Source: an uncultured Altererythrobacter sp. (GTDB lineage: Bacteria > Pseudomonadota > Alphaproteobacteria > Sphingomonadales > Sphingomonadaceae). From it: DNA of 64,000 nucleotides. The stretch's first letter is position 1. The number at the start of each line of letters is the position of its first letter. The position numbers and the translations under genes are program-made. The stretch spans positions 1,736,001-1,800,000 of the forward strand of contig CANLLZ010000001.1 in assembly GCA_947492235.1 (NCBI GenBank), given 5' to 3'. The notes under the pieces were generated by a model. The model saw nothing but the letters and a program-made list of their open reading frames with translations. It did not search any database and was not told where the DNA came from. Shown piece by piece: positions 18,048 through 27,536 of the stretch.

Positions 18048-18445
18048 TTAGGAGGCCGGCACCGCGTCTGCGTTGTCGGCCTCTGCCATTTCGGGGACAG
18101 CCCGGTCGCGGTGCATCTCGAACGCACCGCGCGTGCCGCAAGTGTCCACGAGCCTACAATTGACAGCCCGTCCTGCGAAAGCTGCCCGACATAGCGCACT
18201 GGCAGATCATAACCGGTGGGAGCGCCAACATAGAGCTTGCTGAACTCGACTGCCCCGCCCGCTCGCCGCCCGACAATCATCGCGACAAGGGTCTCACGGG
18301 TGCCGTGATACGCATCGGGCTCGGTGATCGAGCCAGACAGCGATCCCGCGCTGTCGAACAGATCGGCCAGAAATGGTGTGACCGGTCCCTTGGCCCCCTG
18401 ATAGGAATAGGTGCCGTCCCACGCTCCGGTCAGTGCGTGAGGCAA
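18048..18445 (-). pseudogene. small protein downstream of crtZ, apparent frameshift
   Basis: A frame starting at TTG 18445 encodes about 105 plausible residues (GAWDGTYSYQG, then DGLSIVGSWTL) and then turns into an Arg/Cys/Pro-rich tail unlike a real protein. Shifting by one base near 18133-18140 restores a sensible end (GTRGAFEMHRDRAVPEM and a TAA stop at 18048). The simplest reading is one base missing around the GCGGCA run. Either the gene is broken or the sequence has an error. The family was not recognised; gene order puts it last in the thioesterase-crtW-crtZ run. Confidence 0.55.
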
Positions 18446-18455
18446 ACCGATGGCG

Positions 18456-18956
18456 TCAGGCTCCGGCGCTGTCGCGGACCACGGCCACGCCTGCTTCGCG
18501 CTGTTGTTTCAGTTCCGCTTTCAGCTTGGCCGGATCGCGGGCGAAGACGAAGCCGAAGCTGACCCCGCCCTCCTTGCCGACCGTGGCGTGGTGGAGCCTA
18601 TGGGCCTGCACCAGCCGCTTGGCATAACCGCGCTTCGGCGTCCACTTCCAATAGCGCTGATGGACCAATCCATCATGCACCAGCGTATAGATTACGCCGT
18701 AGAGGGTGATGCCGAAGGCGGTCCACCAGAGCGCGTCGGACACATAATATCCCACCAGAAACATGACGAAGACGATGCTGCCGAACACCACCGCGAACAG
18801 GTCGTTTTTCTCCAGCACCTTGTCATGCGGTTCGTGATGGTCGCGGTGCCAGCCCCAGCCCCAGCCATGCATAATGTATTTGTGCGCGACCCACGCGAAC
18901 AGCTCCATCCCGATCACGGATGCGAGCACAATGCCGAAGATTTGCCACCAGGTCAT
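18456..18956 (-). CDS. crtZ: beta-carotene 3-hydroxylase CrtZ
   Basis: CrtZ adds hydroxyl groups to beta-ionone rings (beta-carotene to zeaxanthin, canthaxanthin to astaxanthin). The 166-residue membrane protein carries the four histidine boxes of the family: HKYIMH (25-30), HRDHH (37-41), HDGLVH (94-99) and HRLHH (119-123), which bind two iron atoms. The ATG overlaps the crtW stop by four bases. The histidine spacing supports CrtZ rather than a general sterol desaturase. Confidence 0.93.
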   Translation of the reverse strand: MTWWQIFGIVLASVIGMELFAWVAHKYIMHGWGWGWHRDHHEPHDKVLEKNDLFAVVFGSIVFVMFLVGYYVSDALWWTAFGITLYGVIYTLVHDGLVHQRYWKWTPKRGYAKRLVQAHRLHHATVGKEGGVSFGFVFARDPAKLKAELKQQREAGVAVVRDSAGA

Positions 18957-19723
18957 GCGGCCACCTTAGCCGCTTTTGCCGATCTTCGCCATGCCGGCAG
19001 GCCCCACCATGGCACGTTGGGCGCCAGATGATGCTCGTGATGATAACCGAAGTGAAAGCACGTCATCAGGCTCGTCAGCGTGCCGAAATTCTCGCTGCGA
19101 GCATTGTGATGATCGGGGAAGCCCGCATCGTCATGCCGATGCGTCCGGAAGGTGCCGAAGTAAAAGAGCTGCAGCGAACTGGCGATGGCCGGCGCGCCGT
19201 AAAGGAAAGTCAGCTGAACCATCGGCACATCCAACACCAGCCAGTAGGTCGTGACGACCGTGGACACGAAGGCGACCGACTGCCAGCCGAAATAGCGCCG
19301 GAAAAAGGTCGTATACCACCGCGCAAAATCACGGGGATTGTCGGCATCGAAATCGGGATCGCCGCGCGTGCCGACATGCTTGTGATGCTCGAAATGGGCA
19401 TCACGCATCTTGCGCCAGCCGAACCCCGCATAAAGGAACAGCAGCGTCGCACCGATCGCGCCGTTCAGTTTCGGCCAGCCCGGCGCGAGCGAGCCATGCA
19501 TCGCATCATGGCTAACGATGAATACGCCCACCGAGAGCCAGCACAGAACCGCCGCTATAATGACTGCTATGGGGGCCGAAGCCCATGTCAGCTCGAACAC
19601 GAACAACGCATAGAAATGGAGCGACAGCCAGCTGCCTGTGACCACCAGAGCCAGCGCAAGACCAATTGCGGCCTGCAGGCTGGGCGTTCGGGTTTCGCCG
19701 CGAATGTCGCTGAAAGTTGGCAT
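18953..19723 (-). CDS. crtW: beta-carotene 4-ketolase CrtW
   Basis: CrtW oxidises the 4-position of beta-ionone rings to ketones. The 256-residue integral membrane protein has the di-iron histidine boxes SHDAMHG (71-77), HFEHHKH (110-116) and HHEHH (228-232), plus the CrtW-type ending PWWGLP. Together with overlapping crtZ it would give ketohydroxy-carotenoids such as astaxanthin if beta-carotene is made elsewhere. The alternative, a fatty-acid desaturase, is less likely because of the RGDPDFD segment after the second box and the crtZ partner. Confidence 0.9.
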   Translation of the reverse strand: MPTFSDIRGETRTPSLQAAIGLALALVVTGSWLSLHFYALFVFELTWASAPIAVIIAAVLCWLSVGVFIVSHDAMHGSLAPGWPKLNGAIGATLLFLYAGFGWRKMRDAHFEHHKHVGTRGDPDFDADNPRDFARWYTTFFRRYFGWQSVAFVSTVVTTYWLVLDVPMVQLTFLYGAPAIASSLQLFYFGTFRTHRHDDAGFPDHHNARSENFGTLTSLMTCFHFGYHHEHHLAPNVPWWGLPAWRRSAKAAKVAA

Positions 19724-19768
19724 CGGAGGGGCTGATATAGAAGCGAAAGCCCAGCAGCAAAAGGCGGC

Positions 19769-20188
19769 CTATCGTCCGCCTTCAGAGCCTGCTTCGCGCA
19801 ACCGGAAATAGGAAATGATCTCCTCCCCGATCCGGGCAGGTTTCAGGCTTTCGGCGTCTATGCAGCACCAACTGGATTTCACTTCAGCCAGAACTTCCTC
19901 GCCGCGTTCGATGACGGTCGAGTAGAACGCCCGTGCGCCGCGTGTGCTTTCCAGCACAGTGCGCGCGATCACGTCGTCCTCCAGAAACGCCGGTTTGCGG
20001 TAGGTAATCTCGTGCTTCAGCGCCACCCATGCGCGGCTGGCCACCGCATCCTCGGGCGCGAATTTGCGCCAATGGGCCAGCACCGCATCCTGCACCCATC
20101 CCAGATAGCGCGCATTGTTCACGTGCCCCATGAAATCGATATCGGCAGGCAAAATCTGGATCGGAAAGGCAAAGGGCTTTGTTGACAT
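19769..20188 (-). CDS. acyl-CoA thioesterase (4HBT, hot-dog fold)
   Basis: The 139-residue protein is a single hot-dog domain with the active-site segment [20 protein letters not shown] (Asp near residue 16). It would hydrolyse a small acyl-CoA; the specific substrate cannot be told. It is 45 bp upstream of crtW on the same strand and may share its transcript. Confidence 0.88.
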   Translation of the reverse strand: MSTKPFAFPIQILPADIDFMGHVNNARYLGWVQDAVLAHWRKFAPEDAVASRAWVALKHEITYRKPAFLEDDVIARTVLESTRGARAFYSTVIERGEEVLAEVKSSWCCIDAESLKPARIGEEIISYFRLREAGSEGGR

Positions 20189-20290
20189 GCGTGTCAGTTA
20201 GCCATGCAAAGCTTTCTTTTCCATGACGCGGCATTTCCTAGGGGTAAGGAATCTTGCGCCTGTTGCCGAATGGTCGCAATAGTTTTGCCC

Positions 20291-21724
20291 ATGATGACCA
20301 GCAAACCGCGCACACTTTCCGAAAAAATCTGGGACGCCCATGTGGTGGAGCGGCGCGATGATGGCACCGCATTGATCTATATCGACCGGCATCTGGTGCA
20401 CGAAGTGACCAGCCCGCAGGCGTTCGAGGCCCTGCGCATGGCAGGCCGCCCGGTGCGCCGCCCCGATCTGACGCTGGCCGTGCCCGATCACAATGTCGCC
20501 ACCACTCCGCGCGTCGGTGCGGACGGCGTGCCCTTCCCGATTGCCGACCCACTGAGCGCACAGCAATTGGCGGCGCTGGAGAAAAACACAGCCGATTTCG
20601 GCGTGCCCTATATCGATGCTAACGCGGCTGAGCAGGGGATCGTCCATGTGGTCGGCCCTGAACAGGGTTTCTCGCTGCCCGGCGCAACGATCGTCTGCGG
20701 CGATTCGCACACGGCGGCGCATGGCGGGATCGGAGCGATGGCGTTTGGCATCGGCACTAGCGAAGTCGAGCATGTGCTCGCGACCCAGACATTGCTGTTG
20801 CCACAATCGAAAACCATGGAAGTGCGGGTGGTCGGCCAGCTTGGCCCCGGCATCACGTCGAAGGACCTGATACTGCACATCATCGGCGTAATCGGCACGG
20901 CGGGGGGCACGGGCCATGTCATCGAGTATCGCGGTGAAGTGTTCGAGGCGATGTCAGTCGAAAGCCGTCTGACGGTCTGCAATATGAGCATTGAAGGCGG
21001 CGCACGCGCTGGCCTGATCGCACCCGATGATACCGTGTTCGAATATCTGAAAGGGCGCCCTTACGCACCGACCGGCCAGGCATGGGACGATGCCGTGGCT
21101 TGGTGGCGCAGCCTCGCGACCGATCCCGGTGCCGAGTTCGATAAGAGCGTCGTGATCGACGCTGCCGATGTCGAACCGACGATTACATGGGGCACCAGCC
21201 CGGAAGACACCGCCCCCATAGGCGGCGTGGTGCCCGATCCGGCCAGTTATGCCGATACCTCCAAGCGCACTGCGGTGGAGCGCAGCCTCGCCTATATGGG
21301 GCTGACACCGGGGCAGAAACTGACCGAAGTGCCGGTCGAAAACATCTTCATCGGCAGCTGCACCAACAGCCGGATCGAGGATTTTCGAAGCGCCGCCGAG
21401 GTGCTGCGCGGCCGGACCAAGGCGGACGGCGTGAAATGGGCGATTGCTGTGCCCGGGTCGGGTCTGGTCAAGCGGCAGGCCGAGGCCGAGGGACTGGACA
21501 AGATCTTCACCGATGCAGGCTTTGAATGGCGCGAGCCGGGCTGCTCCGCCTGTCTTGCGATGAACCCTGACAAAGTCCCGCCGGGCGAACGCTGCGCCTC
21601 CACCTCCAACCGCAATTTTGTCGGGCGTCAGGGACCAGGCGCGCGGACGCATCTCATGAGCCCCGCCATGGCCGCCGCTGCGGCGGTCACGGGCAGGCTT
21701 TCCGATGTGCGGGAGCTGGCCTGA
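20291..21724 (+). CDS. leuC: 3-isopropylmalate dehydratase large subunit LeuC
   Basis: LeuC with LeuD isomerises 2-isopropylmalate to 3-isopropylmalate in leucine synthesis. The 477-residue protein begins with the usual [13 protein letters not shown], and has the 4Fe-4S ligands in GSCTNSR (near residue 354) and CSACLAMN (near 417). The frame is open to 20204, but the ATGATG at 20291-20296 gives the normal length. LeuD is encoded about 890 bp downstream, with two other genes between. Confidence 0.95.
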   Translation: MMTSKPRTLSEKIWDAHVVERRDDGTALIYIDRHLVHEVTSPQAFEALRMAGRPVRRPDLTLAVPDHNVATTPRVGADGVPFPIADPLSAQQLAALEKNTADFGVPYIDANAAEQGIVHVVGPEQGFSLPGATIVCGDSHTAAHGGIGAMAFGIGTSEVEHVLATQTLLLPQSKTMEVRVVGQLGPGITSKDLILHIIGVIGTAGGTGHVIEYRGEVFEAMSVESRLTVCNMSIEGGARAGLIAPDDTVFEYLKGRPYAPTGQAWDDAVAWWRSLATDPGAEFDKSVVIDAADVEPTITWGTSPEDTAPIGGVVPDPASYADTSKRTAVERSLAYMGLTPGQKLTEVPVENIFIGSCTNSRIEDFRSAAEVLRGRTKADGVKWAIAVPGSGLVKRQAEAEGLDKIFTDAGFEWREPGCSACLAMNPDKVPPGERCASTSNRNFVGRQGPGARTHLMSPAMAAAAAVTGRLSDVRELA

Positions 21725-22318
21725 ATGGTCTGGCCTTTCTCTGGCAAGGGAAAGGCCGCCGACGCGCTGACCACGCTCAGCGCACCAAGCTGGCACTGTG
21801 CATCCTGCGGGGGCGAGCATCACGGACTCATCGATCTGGCCAGCCGCGCCCCCGATTACTGGCCCCGGCATGACCCCTACGAATCCAATGAAGCCCTGCC
21901 CGCCGCGCTGGCAGAGGAGCGCGATTTCCTGAGCGAGGATTTCTGCGTCATCGGCAACACCCATTTCTTTGTCCGCAGCGTGCTGGAGATTCCAGTGCGC
22001 GGGCTCGATCAGGTGTTTGCCTTTGGCTGCTGGGGCACCCTCTCGCGCGATCATTTCGATGCCTATGCAGCGCGTTTCGACAGCGGCGATTATGGCGAGG
22101 AGGGGCCTTGGTACAGCTGGCTGTCCAACATCCTGCGGCCCTATGTCGCGGACCTGCCGCTGGGCTGCGCCATGCATTTGCGCAATGGCCGCCAGCGCCC
22201 GCGCATGCGGGTGGAAGACGAGCATCATCCGCTGGCGATCGCGCAGGAGGTTGGGATATCGCCAGAAGAGATGCTCGCGATTTACGACACCTACGGCCAT
22301 CGCCCGGAGCCTGTGTGA
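21725..22318 (+). CDS. DUF2199 domain protein
   Basis: The 197-residue protein starts directly after the leuC stop. It has a CASCGGEHHG zinc-knuckle-like element near residue 25, then EDFCVIGNTHFFVR and a repeated aromatic pattern (FAFGCWGTLSRDHFDAY) typical of DUF2199. The family has no assigned function. It lies in what looks like the leu operon. Confidence 0.8.
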   Translation: MVWPFSGKGKAADALTTLSAPSWHCASCGGEHHGLIDLASRAPDYWPRHDPYESNEALPAALAEERDFLSEDFCVIGNTHFFVRSVLEIPVRGLDQVFAFGCWGTLSRDHFDAYAARFDSGDYGEEGPWYSWLSNILRPYVADLPLGCAMHLRNGRQRPRMRVEDEHHPLAIAQEVGISPEEMLAIYDTYGHRPEPV

Positions 22319-22442
22319 TCTCCGGCATGCATTCATCGCACATCCCCCTCGCCTGCCCTGAAAACCGGCGGAATTCTGGCGAATTGGGTTGCGCGTGGTG
22401 CAGCGCAGCCCCATGTGCGGTGCCTGTATTCGAGGGAAAACA

Positions 22443-22616
22443 ATGACCAAAAAACCCGCTGGAAAATTTACCGGCAAGACCGCCGCGTCGGTTGGCGCGG
22501 CCATCGGCTCTGCCGCAATTGCCGCTGCCCTGCTCTACGCGAACAAGCGCAAGGCGAAGAACAAGCCAGAGCAGCCTGGTCCGATCCCATCGGGCGAGAA
22601 TCCGGAGACCGATTGA
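22443..22616 (+). CDS. small basic membrane protein, unknown function
   Basis: The 57-residue protein has a short lysine-rich N-terminus, one hydrophobic segment ([19 protein letters not shown]), and a Lys-rich then Pro/Glu-rich tail. GAGGG lies 6-10 bases before the ATG. Its stop overlaps the leuD start (TGATG), so it is co-translated with leuD. No family was recognised. Confidence 0.6.
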   Translation: MTKKPAGKFTGKTAASVGAAIGSAAIAAALLYANKRKAKNKPEQPGPIPSGENPETD

Positions 22617-23221
22617 TGCAGCCTGTTCGTTCAGTCGAAGGGCGGGCCATTCCGTTCGGCGCAGCTAATGTCGATACGGATATAATCATCCCCGCCCATT
22701 GGCTCAAAACCATTACCCGAGAGGGGCTGGGGCGCGGCGCGTTCGAGGCTTTGCGCGAGGACCCGGACAACATCTTCGACAGCGAGGAGTTTGCCGGTAG
22801 CCCGATCCTGATCGCGGGCGACAATTTCGGCTGCGGGTCCAGCCGCGAACACGCCGCCTGGGCACTGCGCGATCTGGGCATTACCGCTGTAATTGCTCCC
22901 AGTTTCTCGGACATATTTGCCAGCAATGCCTTCAAGAACGGCATTGTCACGGTGGCCCTGCCGCAAGAGGCTATCGACCGGCTGATGGAAGTTGCGGCAA
23001 CCGATCCCATCACCATCGATCTGGAAAATCAAGTCGTCACCACCCCGTTTCAGGACCGCTTCGCCTTCGAAGTCGATCCGTTCCGCAAACAATGCCTGAT
23101 GGAAGGGCTGGACGAGGTCGGGCTGACGCTCGCCCGCGATGCCTCCGTCAGCACCTACGAAGATCGCCAGAACGCGCATATGCCGTGGTTGGCCAAACCC
23201 AATGGAGAGATAGCCGCATGA
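22616..23221 (+). CDS. leuD: 3-isopropylmalate dehydratase small subunit LeuD
   Basis: The 201-residue protein is the swivelling small subunit of isopropylmalate isomerase. It shows [14 protein letters not shown] near residue 20 and [17 protein letters not shown] near 70, the family's hallmark. The ATG overlaps the stop of the preceding 57-residue gene, and its own stop overlaps the ATG of the oxidoreductase gene (ATGA). Confidence 0.96.
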   Translation: MQPVRSVEGRAIPFGAANVDTDIIIPAHWLKTITREGLGRGAFEALREDPDNIFDSEEFAGSPILIAGDNFGCGSSREHAAWALRDLGITAVIAPSFSDIFASNAFKNGIVTVALPQEAIDRLMEVAATDPITIDLENQVVTTPFQDRFAFEVDPFRKQCLMEGLDEVGLTLARDASVSTYEDRQNAHMPWLAKPNGEIAA

Positions 23222-24216
23222 AAGCCCTGCTGAGCAAAGAGACAGGTGGACCCGAAACGCTGGTGGTCGAGGAAGTGGACGATCCGGTAGCGGGCAAAGG
23301 ACAGGTCGTCGTCAAAATCGCCGCCTGCGCAATCAACTACCCCGACGCGCTGATCATCCGCGACATGTACCAGTTCAAGCCCGAACGCCCCTTCTCCCCC
23401 GGTGGAGAGATTTCCGGCACGATTGAAAGCGTCGGCGAAGGTGTAACCGGCTGGGCCGTGGGTGACCGCGTTCTGGCAGGCGTCGGCAATGGCGGCCTGC
23501 GCGAGAAGATGGCGGTCGATGCGGTCAAGCTGTTTGCCGTTCCCGAGGGGATCGAACTGGTCGATGCCAGCGCCTTGCTCATGACTTACGGCACGACCAT
23601 CCACGGGCTGAAGGATCGCGGCGGGATCAAGGAAGGCGACACGGTTCTGGTTCTGGGCGCTGCGGGCGGTGTCGGCCTGTCCGGTGTCGAACTGGCCAAG
23701 GCTTATGGTGCGCGCGTGGTTGCCGCCGTTTCGACCGAGGAAAAGGCCGAAGTCGCCAAGAAAGCTGGCGCGGACGAGACGGTGATCTATCCCCGCGCGC
23801 CCTTCGACAAAGACACTTCCAAGGAACTGGCTGGCGCTTTCAAAGCATCTGTGGGGCCCAATGGCGCGGACATCGTCTATGATATCGTCGGCGGCGATTA
23901 TTCGGAGCCTGCGCTGCGCTCCATCGCATGGGAAGGCCGCTTTTTGGTTGTCGGCTTCCCTGCCGGCATCGCCAAAATGCCGCTCAACCTGACGCTTCTG
24001 AAAAGCTGCGACATTCGCGGTGTTTTCTGGGGCGCCTATGCCGCCCGCGAGCCGGAGGCCAATGCCTCCCATATCGCGGAACTGTTCGACCTCTGGAAAG
24101 CGGGCAAGATCAGCCCGATGGTCAGCGAGACCTATCCTCTCGAGCGCGCACACGAGGCCATCGCCAAGCTGGAAAATCGCGGCGCAATCGGCAAGCTGGT
24201 CGTGACGATGGATTAG
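23218..24216 (+). CDS. zinc-independent NADPH:quinone oxidoreductase (MDR family)
   Basis: The 332-residue protein is a medium-chain dehydrogenase/reductase of the quinone oxidoreductase type. It has an N-terminal GroES-like domain, the nucleotide-binding motif [15 protein letters not shown] near residue 145, and no structural or catalytic zinc cysteines. The start overlaps the leuD stop by four bases. The natural substrate is unknown. Confidence 0.88.
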   Translation: MKALLSKETGGPETLVVEEVDDPVAGKGQVVVKIAACAINYPDALIIRDMYQFKPERPFSPGGEISGTIESVGEGVTGWAVGDRVLAGVGNGGLREKMAVDAVKLFAVPEGIELVDASALLMTYGTTIHGLKDRGGIKEGDTVLVLGAAGGVGLSGVELAKAYGARVVAAVSTEEKAEVAKKAGADETVIYPRAPFDKDTSKELAGAFKASVGPNGADIVYDIVGGDYSEPALRSIAWEGRFLVVGFPAGIAKMPLNLTLLKSCDIRGVFWGAYAAREPEANASHIAELFDLWKAGKISPMVSETYPLERAHEAIAKLENRGAIGKLVVTMD

Positions 24217-24229
24217 AGCCCGATTTCGG

Positions 24230-24259
24230 GCCTGCGCTTGCCCGTTGCATAGCGCAGGC
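24230..24259 (+). terminator. stem-loop after the leu run
   Basis: A perfect 8-bp stem, GCCTGCGC and GCGCAGGC, with a 14-base loop lies 14 bp after the oxidoreductase stop and is followed by a T-rich stretch (CTATCTTT). It may end the leuC-oxidoreductase transcript; the T tract is weak. Confidence 0.45.
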
Positions 24260-24297
24260 CTATCTTTGATCCAACACTTCCATCCGGAGAACCGACA

Positions 24298-24621
24298 ATG
24301 ACCGATTTCAAAGACCGCCAGAAAGGCGAAGAAAGCAAATTCGCGATGGACGGGGAGACCGCTTTCAAGGTTGCCGCCCGCCGCAACCGTCTGCTGGGCG
24401 AATGGGCCGCTGGCCTGATGGGCCTGACCGAAGAGGAAACCGACGGCTATAAGAAGGCTGTCGTTCAGGCCGACTTCGAAGAGGCGGGCGACGAGGACGT
24501 GATCCGCAAGGTTTTGGGCGATCTGACCGCAGCCGATTGCGATGTCTCCGAAGACGATATCCGCACCAAGCTGGAGGAATGCTCTGTCGAGGCACGCCGC
24601 CAGCTGATGAGCGACAGCTGA
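24298..24621 (+). CDS. DUF1476 protein (F1-ATPase zeta-subunit-like inhibitor)
   Basis: The 107-residue protein is a DUF1476 member: MTDFKDRQKGEESKFAMD, then FKVAARRNRLLGEWAAGLMGL, and an acidic helical C-terminus. In Paracoccus this family is the zeta subunit that inhibits reverse rotation of the F1 ATPase; the same role is inferred here. It is followed closely by bolA and grxD, a common alphaproteobacterial order. Confidence 0.85.
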   Translation: MTDFKDRQKGEESKFAMDGETAFKVAARRNRLLGEWAAGLMGLTEEETDGYKKAVVQADFEEAGDEDVIRKVLGDLTAADCDVSEDDIRTKLEECSVEARRQLMSDS

Positions 24622-24633
24622 GGCGCAAGGCCC

Positions 24634-24867
24634 ATGCCCATGTCAGCCGCCGAGATCACCGGCATGATTACCGCAGCCCTGCCCGATGCAGAGGTCACCA
24701 TGACCGATCTTGCGGGCGATAATGACCATTGGGCGGCGCATGTTGTCTCGCCCGCTTTTGCCGGCAAGAGCCGGGTGATGCAGCACAAGATGGTCTATGA
24801 CGCGCTGGGCGGAAAGATGGGCGGCGTGCTGCATGCCTTGCAACTCACCACTGCGACCCCAGATTAG
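24634..24867 (+). CDS. BolA family protein
   Basis: The 77-residue protein has the BolA fold with the helix-turn element ending KSRVMQHKMVYDALG and a conserved histidine. BolA proteins pair with monothiol glutaredoxins to bind a 2Fe-2S cluster; the next gene encodes such a glutaredoxin, supporting this role in iron-sulfur trafficking. An alternative start is the second Met at 24640. Confidence 0.9.
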   Translation: MPMSAAEITGMITAALPDAEVTMTDLAGDNDHWAAHVVSPAFAGKSRVMQHKMVYDALGGKMGGVLHALQLTTATPD

Positions 24868-24912
24868 TCGCACACACTCAAACACATTTCAGTAACTGGC
24901 GGGCCCTACCCC

Positions 24913-25242
24913 ATGACCGATACCCAAACACGCATTTCCGGCATTGTTGGCGACAATGATGTCGTCCTGTTCATGAAGGGCACGCCTCTGTTCCCGCAAT
25001 GCGGCTTTTCCAGCCGGGCTGTCGCCATTCTGGACCATTGCGGCGTGGCCTATGAAAGCGTGGATGTTTTGCAGGACATGGAAATCCGCTCCGGGATCAA
25101 GGAATATTCCGACTGGCCGACCATTCCGCAGCTCTATGTGAAGGGCGAATTTCTCGGCGGCAGCGACATCATGATGGAAATGTTCGAGGCTGGCGAGCTG
25201 CAGCAGACTATGGACGAGAAGGGCGTGAAGAAAGCGACCTGA
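24913..25242 (+). CDS. grxD: monothiol glutaredoxin Grx4/GrxD
   Basis: The 109-residue protein has the CGFS active site (QCGFSSRAV) and the glutathione-binding WPTIPQLY and GGSDIMMEM segments. Such proteins carry 2Fe-2S clusters and work with BolA, encoded just upstream. Confidence 0.95.
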   Translation: MTDTQTRISGIVGDNDVVLFMKGTPLFPQCGFSSRAVAILDHCGVAYESVDVLQDMEIRSGIKEYSDWPTIPQLYVKGEFLGGSDIMMEMFEAGELQQTMDEKGVKKAT

Positions 25243-25274
25243 TCGCCTGACTTCCCCTCCCCCTTCCCCAAAAC

Positions 25275-25304
25275 GAAAAAGGCCCGCGTAATTGCGGGCC
25301 TTTT
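25275..25304 (+). terminator. rho-independent terminator after grxD
   Basis: A 10-bp stem AAAGGCCCGC / GCGGGCCTTT with a 6-base loop ends in TTTTC about 30 bp after the grxD stop. A run of A residues on the 5' side could let it act in both directions. Confidence 0.85.
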
Positions 25305-25571
25305 CATATGTGCTTCGGGGAGGCGGGGCCGGGAGACCAGGGGTGGCCCCGCCTCTTTAGTCGAAGACCATTCGGGGTATCACTGGTGATGCAGGGCGCG
25401 TGCCAGTTTTGCGAAACCGCAGAATTCTGTGCGAGACGGTGGTTAAATCGGAGTTACCTTTGCGGCCCTGTGTAAATTCATCCGACACCCTCCTTTTCCC
25501 GCAACGGCGAAACTTCGCTCAGTAGAAATGGGCGCTTGGCAGTGCGCACAACGCGCGTCACAGTGCCGCGC
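25305..25571. other. intergenic region with a second large hairpin
   Basis: The stretch from the grxD stop to the NUDIX start is 329 bp. After the grxD terminator a second stem, GAGGCGGGGCC and GGCCCCGCCTC (25320-25355), is followed by only three T residues. A 56-residue frame (25313-25483) has no convincing features. No promoter could be identified with confidence. Confidence 0.4.
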
Positions 25572-26369
25572 ATGTCAGATGACCAGAACACTGTAAGCCC
25601 GTCAGCAAAAGCCGAGGGCATTCCTGCCGCCACCGTCATAATTTTCCGCAACGGACCAGATGGCCAGCCGCCCGAAATCCTGATGACCGTCCGCTCGCGC
25701 AATATGACCTTCGCAGGCGGGATGGCAGTATTCCCCGGCGGACGGGTCGATCCGGCCGACTTTGCGCTGGGCAAAGCCTTGTCGGGCGATATCGAGCCAG
25801 AGGAAGCGGCGCACCAGATCGCCGTCGTGCGCGAAACGCTGGAAGAAACCGGGCTCGCCATCGGGCTTGCCGGAGACATCGATGCCGCCAAGGCCCGCAC
25901 TGCCCGCGATATGCTGATGCAGACCGAAGCGCTCGCGCCGGTGCTGGACGAGTTCAACTGGTCGCTCGATCTGGCGCAACTGACGGCCTTCGCCCGCTGG
26001 TTCCCGCTGAACGAGAAAATCCCGCGCGTTTACGACACCCGCTTCTATCTCGCCAATCTGGGCACCGGCGCAGTCGATATAGAAGTCGACCAGACCGAGA
26101 ATACGCGGTTGTTCTGGGTGAGCGCGAAGGGCGCGCTGGAGATGGCGGAGACAGGCGAGATCAAGCTGATCTTCCCAACCCGGCGCAACCTCGAACGCCT
26201 TGCCTTGTTCAGCAGCTACGAAGAGACAAGGGCGCACGCCGAGGCAACGCCGGTGAAAACCATAATCCCCCAGATCGACCCGAGCGGCGACAAGCCGATG
26301 CTCCGCATCATGGAAGACGCAGGCTACCCGATCACCGCAGAACTGCTGGAAAGTGTCGCGCGAGGTTAA
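25572..26369 (+). CDS. NUDIX hydrolase (NUDT19-like)
   Basis: The 265-residue protein has a NUDIX domain with GGRVDPADF and AVRETLEETGL; the box is interrupted by an insertion, as in the CoA-diphosphatase-like NUDT7/19 group. Substrate is unknown but likely a CoA or nucleotide diphosphate. The ATG at 25572 (MSDDQN) is preferred over the upstream frame to 25536. Confidence 0.85.
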   Translation: MSDDQNTVSPSAKAEGIPAATVIIFRNGPDGQPPEILMTVRSRNMTFAGGMAVFPGGRVDPADFALGKALSGDIEPEEAAHQIAVVRETLEETGLAIGLAGDIDAAKARTARDMLMQTEALAPVLDEFNWSLDLAQLTAFARWFPLNEKIPRVYDTRFYLANLGTGAVDIEVDQTENTRLFWVSAKGALEMAETGEIKLIFPTRRNLERLALFSSYEETRAHAEATPVKTIIPQIDPSGDKPMLRIMEDAGYPITAELLESVARG

Positions 26370-26556
26370 GCGGAACGCGCCTTTGTGGTTCCGGATCGGC
26401 ATCCGCCGATCCATCCTCGGTGCTGTTCCCTTCGCCAGACTTCGTCCGGCTGCGGGGCACCTGCGGGCGCGCCGTCGCGCTTGCGGGCGTGAAGCCCGAA
26501 CCAGCGCTGATTGCAGCCGCATGTCAGCCGAAGGCTGACCAAAGGCCCGACCGGGC

Positions 26557-26626
26557 CGCCCGCAGCGATGCGGCCGTCAGGTCGCGTGAGCGAGGAAAGC
26601 CTAAGGGGCCGGATGGCCCCGCCGGC
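26557..26626 (+). repeat. intergenic repeat, copy A
   Basis: About 70 bp starting CGCCCGCAGCGATGCGGCCG match the reverse complement of 57350-57418 over nearly the whole length. Shared parts include CGCCCGCAGCGA, CCGTCAGG, TGAGCGAGGAA and a terminal GGGG-CC hairpin. It lies just before tRNA-Arg. Function is unknown. Confidence 0.65.
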
Positions 26627-26646
26627 GTCTGAGGCGAAAACGAAAA

Positions 26647-26723
26647 TGGCGCGCCCGGCAGGACTCGAACCTGCTGCCTCAAGATTAGAAGTCTCGCGCT
26701 CTATCCAGATGAGCTACGGGCGC
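26647..26723 (-). tRNA. tRNA-Arg (anticodon TCT)
   Basis: The 77-nt cloverleaf on the minus strand has a 7-bp acceptor stem (GCGCCCG/CGGGCGC), D arm, an anticodon stem with loop CTTCTAA (anticodon TCT, reads AGA), a TTCGAGT T loop and an encoded CCA. All stems pair. Confidence 0.95.
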
Positions 26724-26783
26724 GCGCCGATGGGGCGATAGCGTGCTTTCCACGTCGGTAAAACCGCGATAGGCATTGCGCGC

Positions 26784-27536
26784 ATGGAAAAAAGTGTTTC
26801 GCCGCCCGCGATACAGCAACACGATGGCTCCACCGGAGCGATCCGCTTCCGCTATTACGATTTCGTGATGGCGGCGTTCGTCACGATCCTGCTGCTCTCC
26901 AACCTGATCGGGGCGTCGAAACCAAGTTACGTCACGCTGCCCGGGGGCGAGACATGGTCGTTCGGCGCGGGCGTGCTGTTTTTCCCCGTCAGCTACATCA
27001 TCGGCGACATCCTGACCGAAGTGTACGGCTATGCCCGCGCGCGGCGTGTGATCTGGACAGGCTTTGCTGCGCTGGTCTTCATGGCGTTCATGGCGTGGGC
27101 CGTGGTGTCCCTGCCCGCTGCCGAGGGGTGGGACGGACAGGAAGCTTACGAAAAGGTCTTCGGCAACACATGGCGGATTGTGATCGCTTCGATGGTGGCG
27201 TTCTGGGCCGGAGAATTCGCCAACTCGCTGGTGCTGGCGAAGATGAAAATCTGGACGCAGGGCCGCGCGCTCTGGGCCCGCACCATCGGATCGACGGTGG
27301 TCGGTCAGGGGCTCGACAGCCTGATATTCTATCCGCTGGCGTTCTGGGGCATCGCCGGGTGGCCGCCCGAATTGCTGTGGCAGGTCGTGCTGTCGCAATG
27401 GCTGATCAAGACCGCTTGGGAAGCGCTGCTTACGCCCTTTACCTATATCGTGATCAACTGGCTGAAGAAGCGCGAGGGGATCGATGTCTATGACACCGCA
27501 ACCAATTTCTCGCCCTTCGCCAAACAGGCGGACTAG
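26784..27536 (+). CDS. queuosine precursor transporter, YhhQ/VUT family
   Basis: The 250-residue protein has about six to seven membrane segments and the family patterns NLIGASK, PVSYIIGDILTEVYGY near residue 72 and GQGLDSLIFYPLAFWG near 175. YhhQ takes up preQ0/preQ1 for the tRNA base queuosine. No other queuosine gene is in the window. Confidence 0.9.
   Translation: MEKSVSPPAIQQHDGSTGAIRFRYYDFVMAAFVTILLLSNLIGASKPSYVTLPGGETWSFGAGVLFFPVSYIIGDILTEVYGYARARRVIWTGFAALVFMAFMAWAVVSLPAAEGWDGQEAYEKVFGNTWRIVIASMVAFWAGEFANSLVLAKMKIWTQGRALWARTIGSTVVGQGLDSLIFYPLAFWGIAGWPPELLWQVVLSQWLIKTAWEALLTPFTYIVINWLKKREGIDVYDTATNFSPFAKQAD

Noticed and set aside
18953-19723. Reading crtW as a general fatty-acid desaturase
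   Set aside because: Histidine-box context and overlap with crtZ fit the ketolase better, though a biochemical test would settle it.
20954-22504. 516-codon minus-strand frame
   Set aside because: Antisense to leuC and the DUF2199 gene; no recognisable domain.
25313-25483. 56-codon frame between grxD and the NUDIX gene
   Set aside because: No ribosome site, no motif, and it runs through a large hairpin.
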